From the NCBI GenBank assembly GCA_002419505.1, contig DIGF01000031.1, positions 1-53,538 of the forward strand: 53,538 bases of DNA, read 5' to 3'. The translations under genes were made by a program, and so were the position numbers. The notes below the pieces were generated by a model. It was not told the origin of the DNA. It worked only from the letters and a program-made list of their open reading frames with translations, and ran no database searches. Positions 25,780 to 34,085 of the stretch are shown here, one piece after another; the stretch's first letter is position 1; each line of letters starts with the position of its first letter. The DNA comes from Caryophanales bacterium UBA5729 (GTDB taxonomy: Bacteria; Bacillota_I; Bacilli_A; Izemoplasmatales; Hujiaoplasmataceae).

Positions 25780-25959
25780 AAAAAAAATATACCTAAACAG
25801 GTGGAAATCACTCTGGCAGACTACATCTACCTCTACGTGGGCATCTCTTACTACTTTTTTAGGATTCCTAAATAATATAGGCGTTCAACACAAAAATAGC
25901 CTCGATTCCCTTAAAAAAACTGTGCGTCGCGTATGAGTGATTTCCAACTGATTAGGTAC
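25780..25959 (-). ncRNA. 180-nt structured RNA upstream of rsmD (6S-like or ylbH-leader-like)
   Basis: A consensus promoter sets the 5' end at about 25,959. The two ends pair in a 23-position closing stem with 21 pairs, including a perfect 12-bp block (25,802-25,813 with 25,935-25,946) and ACCTA/TAGGT outside it, followed by eight T at 25,787-25,780. Inside are further helices: GAC..ACA with TGT.GTC, GGG.ATC with GAT.CCC, and hairpin TTTAGG-AAT-CCTAAA. A long irregular rod of 180 nt with internal loops is like 6S RNA. The position before rsmD (ylbH) also recalls the ylbH leader of Bacilli. Which of the two, or a new RNA, cannot be decided here. Confidence 0.75.
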
Positions 25960-25965
25960 ACCTTC

Positions 25966-25994
25966 ATTATAGTATATCCAGTATTTTATGTCAA
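25966..25994 (-). promoter_or_regulatory. perfect-consensus promoter of the structured RNA
   Basis: Minus strand TTGACA (25,994-25,989), 17-bp spacer, TATAAT (25,971-25,966). Predicts abundant transcription starting at about 25,959. Confidence 0.9.
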
Positions 25995-26014
25995 CTAAAT
26001 GGGGTAAATTCATT

Positions 26015-26046
26015 GTAAAAAAAAGAGCCTGAATAATCAGGCTCTT
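26015..26046 (-). terminator. ppdK terminator
   Basis: 10-bp stem AAGAGCCTGA / TCAGGCTCTT with loop ATAA, followed on the minus strand by a run of T. Confidence 0.85.
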
Positions 26047-26051
26047 GAATG

Positions 26052-28676
26052 TTATTTTCTTGGATTTTTAAGTTGTGCGTGAGCAGCAGCTAAACGAGCT
26101 ATTGGAACTCTAAATGGAGAACAAGAAACGTAGTTTAAACCAATATTATGACAGAAATCAACTGATACTGGGTCACCACCGTGTTCACCACAGATTCCTA
26201 ATTTAATATTAGGTCTTGTTTGTTGACCGCCTTTAACAGCGAGTTCCATAAGTTTTCCAACACCTTTAATGTCAATATGTGCGAATGGATCGCTTTCAAA
26301 GATTTTCTTATCATAGTAATCAGCTAAGAACTTACCAGCATCATCACGAGAGAAACCAAAAGCCATTTGTGTTAAGTCGTTAGTACCGAATGAGAAGAAC
26401 TCAGCTTCTTTAGCGATTTCATCAGCTAAAAGTGCAGCACGAGGAATTTCAATCATTGTACCTACAGAATACTCTAAGTCAACCTTAGCTTTTTTAATGA
26501 TTTCATCAGCGACTTTAACAACGATATCTTTAATGTATTTAAGTTCTTTAACTTCGCCAACAAGTGGGATCATTATTTCTGGAATAACTTTCAAGCCCTT
26601 CTTAGTAACTTCAATTGCCGCTTCAATTACCGCTCTTGTTTGCATTTCAGCAATTTCAGGATAAGTAATTGAAAGTCTGACACCACGATGTCCTAACATT
26701 GGATTTGTTTCATGTAAACTTTCCACAGTTGCTTTCAAATCATCAAAAGTAAGACCCATTTCTTTAGCTAATTCTCTAATATCTTCATCTTCATTAGGTA
26801 AGAATTCATGTAGAGGCGGATCCAAATAACGAATAGTCACTGGATAACCTTGCATTGCTTCATAAAGACCAACGAAGTCTTCTCTTTGCATCGGTAACAA
26901 TTTATTTAAAGCTTTTTGTCTTTCTTCTAAAGTTTTAGAAACGATCATTTCTCTCATCGCTTTAATTCTAACACCTTCAAAGAACATATGTTCAGTACGG
27001 CATAAACCAATACCTTCAGCGCCAAATTCATAAGCAACTTTTGCATCTCTTGGATTGTCAGCATTAGTTCTTACTTTTAAAACGCGGAATTTATCTGCCC
27101 AAGCCATTAACTTAGCAAAATCACCACTTACAGTTGCATCCATAGTTTTAACTTGTTCACCATAGATGAAACCAGTTGAACCGTCTAAAGAAATATAGTC
27201 TCCTTCAAAGTATTTTTTGCCATCAACTTCAAAATATTTCTTTTCTTCATATACTTTTACAGTTCCAGCTCCAGCGACACAGCAAGTACCCATACCTCTA
27301 GCAACAACAGCTGCGTGAGATGTCATACCGCCACGACTAGTTAAAACTCCGCTAGCAACGACCATACCTTCAATATCTTCAGGAGATGTTTCTTGTCTAA
27401 CCAAAATAACTGGTTTTCCATCTTTAACCATTTCTGCAGCTCGTTCAGCTGTGAAAACAGCTCTTCCGGTTGCTGCACCTGGCGAAGCGTTTAATCCTTT
27501 AGCGATTATCTTAGCATTTTTCAAACTTTCAGGTTCAAACTGAGGATGTAATAATGCGTCTAATTGAGCAGGATCAACTTTTAAAACTGCTTCTTTTTCA
27601 GTGATTAATTTTTCTTCAACCATATCAATCGCAATTTTTAAAGCTGCTTGAGCAGTTCTTTTTCCATTACGAGTTTGCAACATGTATAATTTACCTTTTT
27701 CAATGGTAAATTCCATATCTTGCATATCTTTATAATGTTGTTCTAATTTATGAGAAAATTCTTGGAATTCATTGTAAAGTTTAGGATTGTCAATTTCTAA
27801 TTCAGAAATCGGTTTTGGAGTTCTAATACCAGCAACCACATCTTCACCTTGAGCATTAAATAAATACTCGCCATAAAGCACGTTTTCACCGGTTGAAGGA
27901 TTTCTGGTAAAGGCAACACCTGTACCACTATCTTCACCCATGTTACCGAAGACCATTGCTTGAATGTTTACCGCTGTACCCCATTCATAAGGAATGTTGT
28001 TTAAACGTCTGTAGATATTTGCTCTAGGATTATCCCAAGATCTAAAAACTGCTTCGACTGCCGAAATCAATTGAACTCTTGGATCTTGTGGGAATTCTTC
28101 ACCCTTAAGTTCTTTATATTTCTTTTTGAAACCTTCGACGATTTCTTTTAAGTCATCTGCACTTAAATGAGTATCTTCTTCGATTTTTAATTCTTCTTTT
28201 TTTGCGTCAAAAATCGCTTCAAAATTACTCTTAGAAATTTCCATTACCACATCCGAAAACATCGTGATGAAACGACGATAAGAGTCATAAGCAAAACGAG
28301 GGTTTCCAGTTGCTTTAGCTAAACCTTCAACTGCGATGTCATTAAGCCCCAAATTAAGAATAGTGTCCATCATCCCTGGCATAGATGCTCTAGCACCTGA
28401 ACGTACTGAAACAAGGAATGGATTTTCATTATCTCCAAATTTCTTGCCTGCGATTTTTTCTGTTTTTTCTAACGCGCTATAGATTTGCTCTATAACATCT
28501 AGATTCATTTTTCTACCGTCTTTGTAATATTGCACACAAGCTTCAGTTGAAACGGTAAAACCTTGAGGTACTGGCATACCTAGTTTGGTCATTTCCGCTA
28601 GATTAGCACCCTTACCTCCAAGAAGGTTCTTCATTGATGCATCTGCTTCTTTAAATAAATAAACAAATTTAGTCAT
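26052..28676 (-). CDS. ppdK: pyruvate, phosphate dikinase
   Basis: 874 residues, full length. N-terminal ATP-grasp domain (LGGKGANLAEMTKLGMPVPQGFT; VSVRSGA..SMPGMMDT), swivelling phospho-His domain (GGMTSHAAVVARGMG, catalytic His), and C-terminal PEP/pyruvate barrel (GLCRTEHMFFE, DLTQMAFGFSRDD, GICGEHGGDP). It interconverts ATP + Pi + pyruvate with AMP + PPi + PEP; in fermenters with PPi-based energy saving it can replace or complement pyruvate kinase. Start ATG follows AAAGGAAG. Monocistronic with its own promoter and terminator; the regulatory protein gene is not adjacent. Confidence 0.97.
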   Translation of the reverse strand: MTKFVYLFKEADASMKNLLGGKGANLAEMTKLGMPVPQGFTVSTEACVQYYKDGRKMNLDVIEQIYSALEKTEKIAGKKFGDNENPFLVSVRSGARASMPGMMDTILNLGLNDIAVEGLAKATGNPRFAYDSYRRFITMFSDVVMEISKSNFEAIFDAKKEELKIEEDTHLSADDLKEIVEGFKKKYKELKGEEFPQDPRVQLISAVEAVFRSWDNPRANIYRRLNNIPYEWGTAVNIQAMVFGNMGEDSGTGVAFTRNPSTGENVLYGEYLFNAQGEDVVAGIRTPKPISELEIDNPKLYNEFQEFSHKLEQHYKDMQDMEFTIEKGKLYMLQTRNGKRTAQAALKIAIDMVEEKLITEKEAVLKVDPAQLDALLHPQFEPESLKNAKIIAKGLNASPGAATGRAVFTAERAAEMVKDGKPVILVRQETSPEDIEGMVVASGVLTSRGGMTSHAAVVARGMGTCCVAGAGTVKVYEEKKYFEVDGKKYFEGDYISLDGSTGFIYGEQVKTMDATVSGDFAKLMAWADKFRVLKVRTNADNPRDAKVAYEFGAEGIGLCRTEHMFFEGVRIKAMREMIVSKTLEERQKALNKLLPMQREDFVGLYEAMQGYPVTIRYLDPPLHEFLPNEDEDIRELAKEMGLTFDDLKATVESLHETNPMLGHRGVRLSITYPEIAEMQTRAVIEAAIEVTKKGLKVIPEIMIPLVGEVKELKYIKDIVVKVADEIIKKAKVDLEYSVGTMIEIPRAALLADEIAKEAEFFSFGTNDLTQMAFGFSRDDAGKFLADYYDKKIFESDPFAHIDIKGVGKLMELAVKGGQQTRPNIKLGICGEHGGDPVSVDFCHNIGLNYVSCSPFRVPIARLAAAHAQLKNPRK

Positions 28677-28724
28677 AATTGCTTCCTTTCTAAAAACTGA
28701 TATATTATATTATTAACCGTAAAG

Positions 28725-28753
28725 ATTATAACAAAAATACATCCAAATTTCAA
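28725..28753 (-). promoter_or_regulatory. ppdK promoter
   Basis: Minus strand TTGAAA (28,753-28,748), 17-bp spacer, TATAAT (28,730-28,725); leader about 45 nt. Confidence 0.75.
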
Positions 28754-28783
28754 ACTAAAACGCTTTTAAATGCTATGATAACG

Positions 28784-30379
28784 CTACAATTTGTAAAAAA
28801 TCGGTTGCGCAGCTTTTTTAATATAAAAAAACACCCCTATAAATAGTCCTGAGTTAAGGATAATATTTAATAAAATCAAGACAGGAAAACTTAAATCGCT
28901 TAAGAAATAATAAATCAAGGCATTGACAGTGACAATCAACCAAGTAGAAAACATTCCTAATAACGCGCCTAAACTTTGTTTAACAACTTCTGTTTCATTA
29001 ACGTAATTAAATTTAGGAAAATGCAAGTTAATCACCGAACCTAAAGCAGAACTCAAGAAACATAAACTAATCAAATACAAGCTCATTACCAAAAGATTAA
29101 CAAAACTAAACTGTAGGGCAATGCTAGCCATAAAAAGTGCAAATAAAGACAATGGTAAAGTTAGGATGACGTTAAAAAGCATTTTGCCAAACATCACTGT
29201 TTCAGCTTTGATTGGCAAAGACTTAAGAATCCAAAAATTCTTTCCTTCTAGTGACAAGCTGATTGCCGAAGTGAAAACCGTTGAAATAAGAAAACCTAAT
29301 AACAAGAGAACCATCGCTTCAAAATTCAAACCAACACCTTCAAACAAATCAATATATGTCAATAAATCTTCCTTAAATATCAAAATAGCTACTCCGCCTA
29401 TCGCCATCATGATTGGTCCAAAACCAGAGTTAAACACATAAACAGTAACACTGAAAAACTTCTTGATTTCCTTATCGATAATATTTACAATCATTTCTCT
29501 TTTTTTAGAGATAACTGCTTTATTCGTACTTCTTACTTTAGTAGTCATACCCATCTGATTAGTCTTTATAACTAACTTTTCAATCAAAAATATAAAACCT
29601 GTAAGCAATACTAAACTTAAGGAAACTACTCCCAACATCGCTAAAAGGTTCAAATCATGAACTGCCGTTTTAAACCATTGGGCCGTGATTATATACTTAG
29701 AAATACTAGCAAAAACACCTATTTGTCCAGAAAGCGGACTATCACCACTAAAATTCATGCTCATTGATAGATACATGATTCCTAAAAAGAAAGTAAACAT
29801 CAAGATTAAATTCAAAGCTTTGCTAAACCTAAAATTAGCAGAAAAACGCGCTATTAAAAGTGAAACAAAAGCAAAAATTACCAATGGTAATAACGGAATC
29901 ATTAACAATAAAACAATAATAGTAAGTAATTTTAATATATCAAAACCGCTATGGTAAAAATAACTGAATACTATTGGCGAAACAATCAAAAAAACAGTAA
30001 TATAAATAAATGCCAACATTACAGTTAACTTAGCAAAAATAACTGTTCTTGATTTAATTGGCAAAGGTTGTAAGATATCAAAATCCTTATAATGAAACAA
30101 ATAACCATTGGCTCTAAACAAAACGAAAAATACTGATAAAAATGTTCCATATATAAAAACAAATTCCAGTAACATCTCAATCATATTAGCTTCTTGCAAG
30201 ATTTTGCCGAATTCAAAAAACATGAACCCGAATCCCAAAATAACCGAACCAAACCCATAAATTATCGCTACAATAATCAAGATAGCCTTAATTTTAGAAG
30301 TTTTTAAATCAGTTCCTATTAGCTTTTTAAAAGAAAAGTTCTCTTTAAAAAAAACTTTCATTAATTTAAAGTACATCAT
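28784..30379 (-). CDS. ABC exporter membrane subunit
   Basis: 531 residues, about 12 hydrophobic segments, starting after a cytosolic N-terminus (about 1-30) and with a soluble stretch near 270-310 rich in Lys. Resembles large ABC-2-type permeases, with two repeated halves. Its first ATG overlaps the stop codon of the ATPase (ATGA-type), so the two form one transporter. Substrate unknown; such permeases usually export lipids, peptides or antibiotics. Confidence 0.8.
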   Translation of the reverse strand: MMYFKLMKVFFKENFSFKKLIGTDLKTSKIKAILIIVAIIYGFGSVILGFGFMFFEFGKILQEANMIEMLLEFVFIYGTFLSVFFVLFRANGYLFHYKDFDILQPLPIKSRTVIFAKLTVMLAFIYITVFLIVSPIVFSYFYHSGFDILKLLTIIVLLLMIPLLPLVIFAFVSLLIARFSANFRFSKALNLILMFTFFLGIMYLSMSMNFSGDSPLSGQIGVFASISKYIITAQWFKTAVHDLNLLAMLGVVSLSLVLLTGFIFLIEKLVIKTNQMGMTTKVRSTNKAVISKKREMIVNIIDKEIKKFFSVTVYVFNSGFGPIMMAIGGVAILIFKEDLLTYIDLFEGVGLNFEAMVLLLLGFLISTVFTSAISLSLEGKNFWILKSLPIKAETVMFGKMLFNVILTLPLSLFALFMASIALQFSFVNLLVMSLYLISLCFLSSALGSVINLHFPKFNYVNETEVVKQSLGALLGMFSTWLIVTVNALIYYFLSDLSFPVLILLNIILNSGLFIGVFFYIKKAAQPIFYKL

Positions 30380-31089
30380 GATTCATTCAACAAGTCGATA
30401 AAGATATTCTCCAATGATTTATCCTTAATAACATCTAAAGTTAAACCGTTAGCAACTATCTTACCGTTCCTTATAATCGCTACTTTATTGCATAATTTTT
30501 CTGCGACTTCCAAAACATGGGTAGAAAAGAAGATCAAGGTCCCTTGAGCAACTAATTCATGAAACACTTCTTTTAACAAATAACTAGCTTTTGGATCTAA
30601 ACCGACAAAAGGTTCATCTAGCAACATAACTTTTGGGTTATGGATTAAAGCACTCATGATAACTACTTTTTGTTTCATCCCATGAGAATAACTAGAAATC
30701 GGATTATTTAAAACTGATTCTATTTCAAACATCTGAGCATATTTTTTAATCAAATTATTTCGTTTTTCTAATGAAACATCATAAGCGTCCGCGATAAAAT
30801 CCAAGAACTGAATACCGGTTAAAGACTCATAAACATCGGGATTATCTGGAATATAAGCCATAACTTTTTTAGCTTCTAAGTTATCTTTAGCAATTGATTT
30901 ACCAAAAATGGTAATCTCACCTTCATCAAAATTCAAAATCCCAGCAATCGCCTTTAAAAGCGTTGTCTTCCCAGCACCATTATGGCCAATAAAACCATAA
31001 ATATCACCAGGATAAATCTCTAAATTAATCTGATCTATCGCTTTCTTTTTTTTGTCATACGATTTTGACACATTCACTATTTTCAGCAT
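30376..31089 (-). CDS. ABC transporter ATP-binding protein
   Basis: 237 residues. Walker A GHNGAGKTT (about 35-43), Q-loop YIPDNPDVYESLT, signature SYSHGMKQK (the usual LSGGQ is SHGMK as in ABC-2 exporters), Walker B VMLLDEPFVGLD and switch His STHV. Energizes the permease whose gene overlaps it. Start ATG follows GGAGGTATTTT. Confidence 0.92.
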   Translation of the reverse strand: MLKIVNVSKSYDKKKKAIDQINLEIYPGDIYGFIGHNGAGKTTLLKAIAGILNFDEGEITIFGKSIAKDNLEAKKVMAYIPDNPDVYESLTGIQFLDFIADAYDVSLEKRNNLIKKYAQMFEIESVLNNPISSYSHGMKQKVVIMSALIHNPKVMLLDEPFVGLDPKASYLLKEVFHELVAQGTLIFFSTHVLEVAEKLCNKVAIIRNGKIVANGLTLDVIKDKSLENIFIDLLNES

Positions 31090-31164
31090 AAAATACCTCC
31101 GCTAAAAATTATATTACACAGCTAAAAAAAAGTAAATGAACATTAGGGGATTATTAAAAATAAT

Positions 31165-31193
31165 TTGACGCTTTTTAACTTGCAATTTATAAT
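31165..31193 (+). promoter_or_regulatory. tRNA-Thr promoter
   Basis: TTGACG (31,165-31,170), 17-bp spacer, TATAAT (31,188-31,193), 24 bp before the tRNA. Confidence 0.8.
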
Positions 31194-31217
31194 TGTTTTA
31201 ATTATAATATTTAATAA

Positions 31218-31291
31218 GCTCCTATAGTTTAATGGTAGAACGCAGCAATGGTAATGCTGAAATTCTAGTTCGATTCTAGGTAGGAGCACCA
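31218..31291 (+). tRNA. tRNA-Thr (anticodon GGT)
   Basis: 74 nt with encoded CCA. Acceptor GCTCCTA/TAGGAGC, D arm GTTTAATGGTAGAAC, anticodon stem CAGCA/TGCTG with loop ATGGTAA giving GGT, T arm TCTAGTTCGATTCTAGG. The short D arm recalls tRNA-Gly, but the anticodon and discriminator A fit threonine. Single gene on the plus strand in a minus-strand neighbourhood. Confidence 0.9.
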
Positions 31292-31305
31292 GATTTTAAA
31301 AAAAC

Positions 31306-31327
31306 AAAGTCAGCGAAAGCTGACTTT
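31306..31327. terminator. terminator of tRNA-Thr, shared with glgC
   Basis: 9-bp stem AAAGTCAGC / GCTGACTTT with GAAA tetraloop; T-rich downstream on plus, A-rich upstream. Confidence 0.75.
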
Positions 31328-31330
31328 TCT

Positions 31331-32569
31331 TTATCTTATTGTTGAACCAGATTTTATCAAATTATCTTTTATTTCATCCAATTTTGAACCCTGGAAAACC
31401 CTGCAATTACGGCCTATTTCCATATTTTTAGGCACAATCAATTTTTTACCTAAAACGGTAATTCCTGACTCTAAAAGTTCTGGTCTTTCTTGATTTAATG
31501 AATAATCATCACCGAAACCTACTTTAGCATTTTCACCGATAACAGTATGTTTATCAATAATGCAATTATCAACTACTGCACCTGGCATGATTTGAACATC
31601 GTTTAAAATTACTGAGTTTCTCACTGTTGCCAAAGGATGAACAATCACCCCAGGGCTCAATACGCTTCTTTCAACAATTCCTGCCACAATTGCTCCATTA
31701 GATAATAAAGCTTGATTAATTTTGGCTTTTGAACCAACTTTAACTGCAGGCAATTCCTCAGAACGCGTGTATATCTTCCAACTAGGATCATACATATCTA
31801 ACTGGATTTTATCAACGGTTTCAATTAAACCAAGATTGGTTTCTAAGTAAGCGTCATAAGTTCCGACATCTTTCCAATAGCCATAAAATTTATATGCATA
31901 AACTGGATTTTCTTTAATCATTCTCGGAATTATATGTTTCCCAAAATCTAAATCAGGCTCATCCATAATCTGCAAATACTTTAATAAAATGTCAGTATTG
32001 AAAACATAAATACCCATTGAAGCCAAGGTTAAATTAGTTACTTTTGGTTTTTCGACAAATTCCGCAATTTTCAAATCATCATCAGCCCTTAACATGCCGA
32101 AATGATGAGCGTCTTTAGGATCTACAACATTACAGCCGACGGTTAAAGCCGCATTGTTTTCAATATGTTTATCAATCATTTTACGGTAATTCATTTTGTA
32201 AATATGGTCTCCAGAAAGGATTAAAACATAATCTGCCTTAGATTGTTCAATATAATGAATATTCTTCCTTACAGCATCTGCAGTACCCATATACCACTCA
32301 TTATGAGGTTGTAACAGCGTAACTTTAGAATCTCTTCTATCCAAATCCCAAGGTTTGCCTGAACCAATATGATCGTTTAAAGAAAAAGGCAAGTACTGAG
32401 TAAGAATTGCAATATCGTAAATCCCTGAATTGGCACAATTACTTAAAGTAAAATCAATGATGCGATACTTACCCGCAAATGGAACCGAAGGTTTAACCCG
32501 ATTTTCTGACAAAATATCTAATCTTGTTCCTCTACCGCCAGCTAAGATTAATGCTAAAACTTTCTTCAT
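31331..32569 (-). CDS. glgC: glucose-1-phosphate adenylyltransferase
   Basis: 412 residues. N-terminal nucleotidyltransferase LALILAGGRGTRLDILS, followed by RVKPSVPFAGKYRIIDF, IEQSKADYVLILSGDHIYKMNY and the glucose-1-P region EFVEKP; C-terminal left-handed beta-helix repeats (NSVILNDVQIMPGAVVDNCI). It makes ADP-glucose for glycogen. Start ATG follows AAGGAGAG. It lies 51 bp after glgA on the same strand; the regulatory homologue glgD and branching/phosphorylase genes are not here. Confidence 0.97.
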   Translation of the reverse strand: MKKVLALILAGGRGTRLDILSENRVKPSVPFAGKYRIIDFTLSNCANSGIYDIAILTQYLPFSLNDHIGSGKPWDLDRRDSKVTLLQPHNEWYMGTADAVRKNIHYIEQSKADYVLILSGDHIYKMNYRKMIDKHIENNAALTVGCNVVDPKDAHHFGMLRADDDLKIAEFVEKPKVTNLTLASMGIYVFNTDILLKYLQIMDEPDLDFGKHIIPRMIKENPVYAYKFYGYWKDVGTYDAYLETNLGLIETVDKIQLDMYDPSWKIYTRSEELPAVKVGSKAKINQALLSNGAIVAGIVERSVLSPGVIVHPLATVRNSVILNDVQIMPGAVVDNCIIDKHTVIGENAKVGFGDDYSLNQERPELLESGITVLGKKLIVPKNMEIGRNCRVFQGSKLDEIKDNLIKSGSTIR

Positions 32570-32620
32570 AATGCTCTCCTTATTCTCATATATTTCAAGA
32601 CATTTTTTACTACTGACTAT

Positions 32621-34048
32621 TTATCCTCTTTTTAAGACATCGCTATAAATGCTTTTATATGCTTTTGCCGATTTAGTCCAAGAATAATCAGAACTCATAG
32701 CGTTTAAAATGATTTTATGCCAAGATTCTTCGTTATTATAGAAAATGTGAAGCGCATAACGGATGACATGCATCATATCATGAGCGTTAAAATTATTGAA
32801 ACTAAAGCCGTTGCCAATTTTTTCATATTCATTATATGGTTGGATTGTATCAACTAGACCACCGGTTTCACGAACAATAGGGATAGTACCGTATTTCAAT
32901 GCGATAATTTGTCCTAAGCCGCAGGGTTCAAACTTAGAAGGCATTAAAAACATATCCGTTCCAGCATAAATCATATGTGCAAGCTTATTGGAATAGCCAA
33001 TGTAAACTTTTACTTTTTTAGGAAAATCAACTTCTAACTGTTTAAAGTATTCTTCATAAACAGCCTCGCCGCTACCTAAAACAATGAAATTAAAATCATC
33101 ATTCTCAAGCATTTCATCAAAGACTCTTTGAATTAAATCAATTCCTTTTTGATTGACTAACCTGGTGATTATCGAAATAGTTGGAACTTTGGGATCAAAC
33201 TTGACTTTCAGTTCTTTAAACAAAGCAATCTTATTTGCAAGTTTACCGGCTTGATAATTTTCGATGCTGTATTTTTCAGCAATGAGTTTGTCTTTTTCTG
33301 GTGAAAACTCATTGTAATCAATCCCATTTAAAATTCCAACAACATCTGAACCTCTTTGCTTAAGCAGATTTTGCATACCATAACCATAGTAATCAGTCAA
33401 AATCTCATTAGCATAGTTTGGCGATACTGTCGAAATAAGATCGGCGCAAACTATCCCAGCTTTCAAAAAATTCAAATGACCTTCAAATTCAAAACGAGAA
33501 TCATATTCCATATTGAATATCTTATAATCTTGTAGCGGAAAAACTCCTTGATAAGCCAGGTTATGAAGAGTCAGTACCGTTTTAATTTTCAAACTCCGAT
33601 ACTTGTTCTTCAACAACAAAGGAATCATCGCTGTATGCCAATCATGGACATGGATTATGTCCGGTTTAAAATCTAGATGTTTTAAACTTTCAAGTACAGC
33701 CAGTTGGAAATATGCAAATCTTTTGCTTTCATCACCATAGTTGTAAACATTATCTCGGCTACCAAAATAAAATTCATTATCGATAAAATAATATAAAATA
33801 TTACCTTTTTTTAAGGATTTTATGCCAATGTAATGTTCTTCAAAATCAAAATCACAGAGAAAACTTGTAACATCCTCAGCTTCTTCTTTATACTCTTGGG
33901 GAATGCTTTTGTAAAAAGGTAAAATAACTCTAACTTCAGTTCCCTTAAGTTTTTTAACTTCACCAGGTAATGAACCTACAACATCTGCTAAACCGCCAAT
34001 TTTAACAAATGGAGCACACTCAGCAGTAACATGTAAGATATTCAACAT
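32621..34048 (-). CDS. glgA: glycogen synthase
   Basis: 475 residues, GT5 family. N-terminal KIGGLADVVGSLP (ADP-glucose binding), HVHDWHTAMIPLLLK, and the C-terminal retaining-GT motif SKFEPCGLGQIIALKYGTIPIVRETGGLVDT. It extends alpha-1,4-glucan from ADP-glucose made by GlgC. Start ATG follows AGGAGG. Transcribed before glgC as glgA-glgC. Confidence 0.97.
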   Translation of the reverse strand: MLNILHVTAECAPFVKIGGLADVVGSLPGEVKKLKGTEVRVILPFYKSIPQEYKEEAEDVTSFLCDFDFEEHYIGIKSLKKGNILYYFIDNEFYFGSRDNVYNYGDESKRFAYFQLAVLESLKHLDFKPDIIHVHDWHTAMIPLLLKNKYRSLKIKTVLTLHNLAYQGVFPLQDYKIFNMEYDSRFEFEGHLNFLKAGIVCADLISTVSPNYANEILTDYYGYGMQNLLKQRGSDVVGILNGIDYNEFSPEKDKLIAEKYSIENYQAGKLANKIALFKELKVKFDPKVPTISIITRLVNQKGIDLIQRVFDEMLENDDFNFIVLGSGEAVYEEYFKQLEVDFPKKVKVYIGYSNKLAHMIYAGTDMFLMPSKFEPCGLGQIIALKYGTIPIVRETGGLVDTIQPYNEYEKIGNGFSFNNFNAHDMMHVIRYALHIFYNNEESWHKIILNAMSSDYSWTKSAKAYKSIYSDVLKRG

Positions 34049-34085
34049 ATAATTCCTCCTGACTATATTATAACATTCATCGATA

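Noticed and set aside
25675..25875. 66-codon plus-strand frame across rsmD start and the structured RNA
   Set aside because: Overlaps the rsmD start and the paired RNA on the other strand; no start signal.
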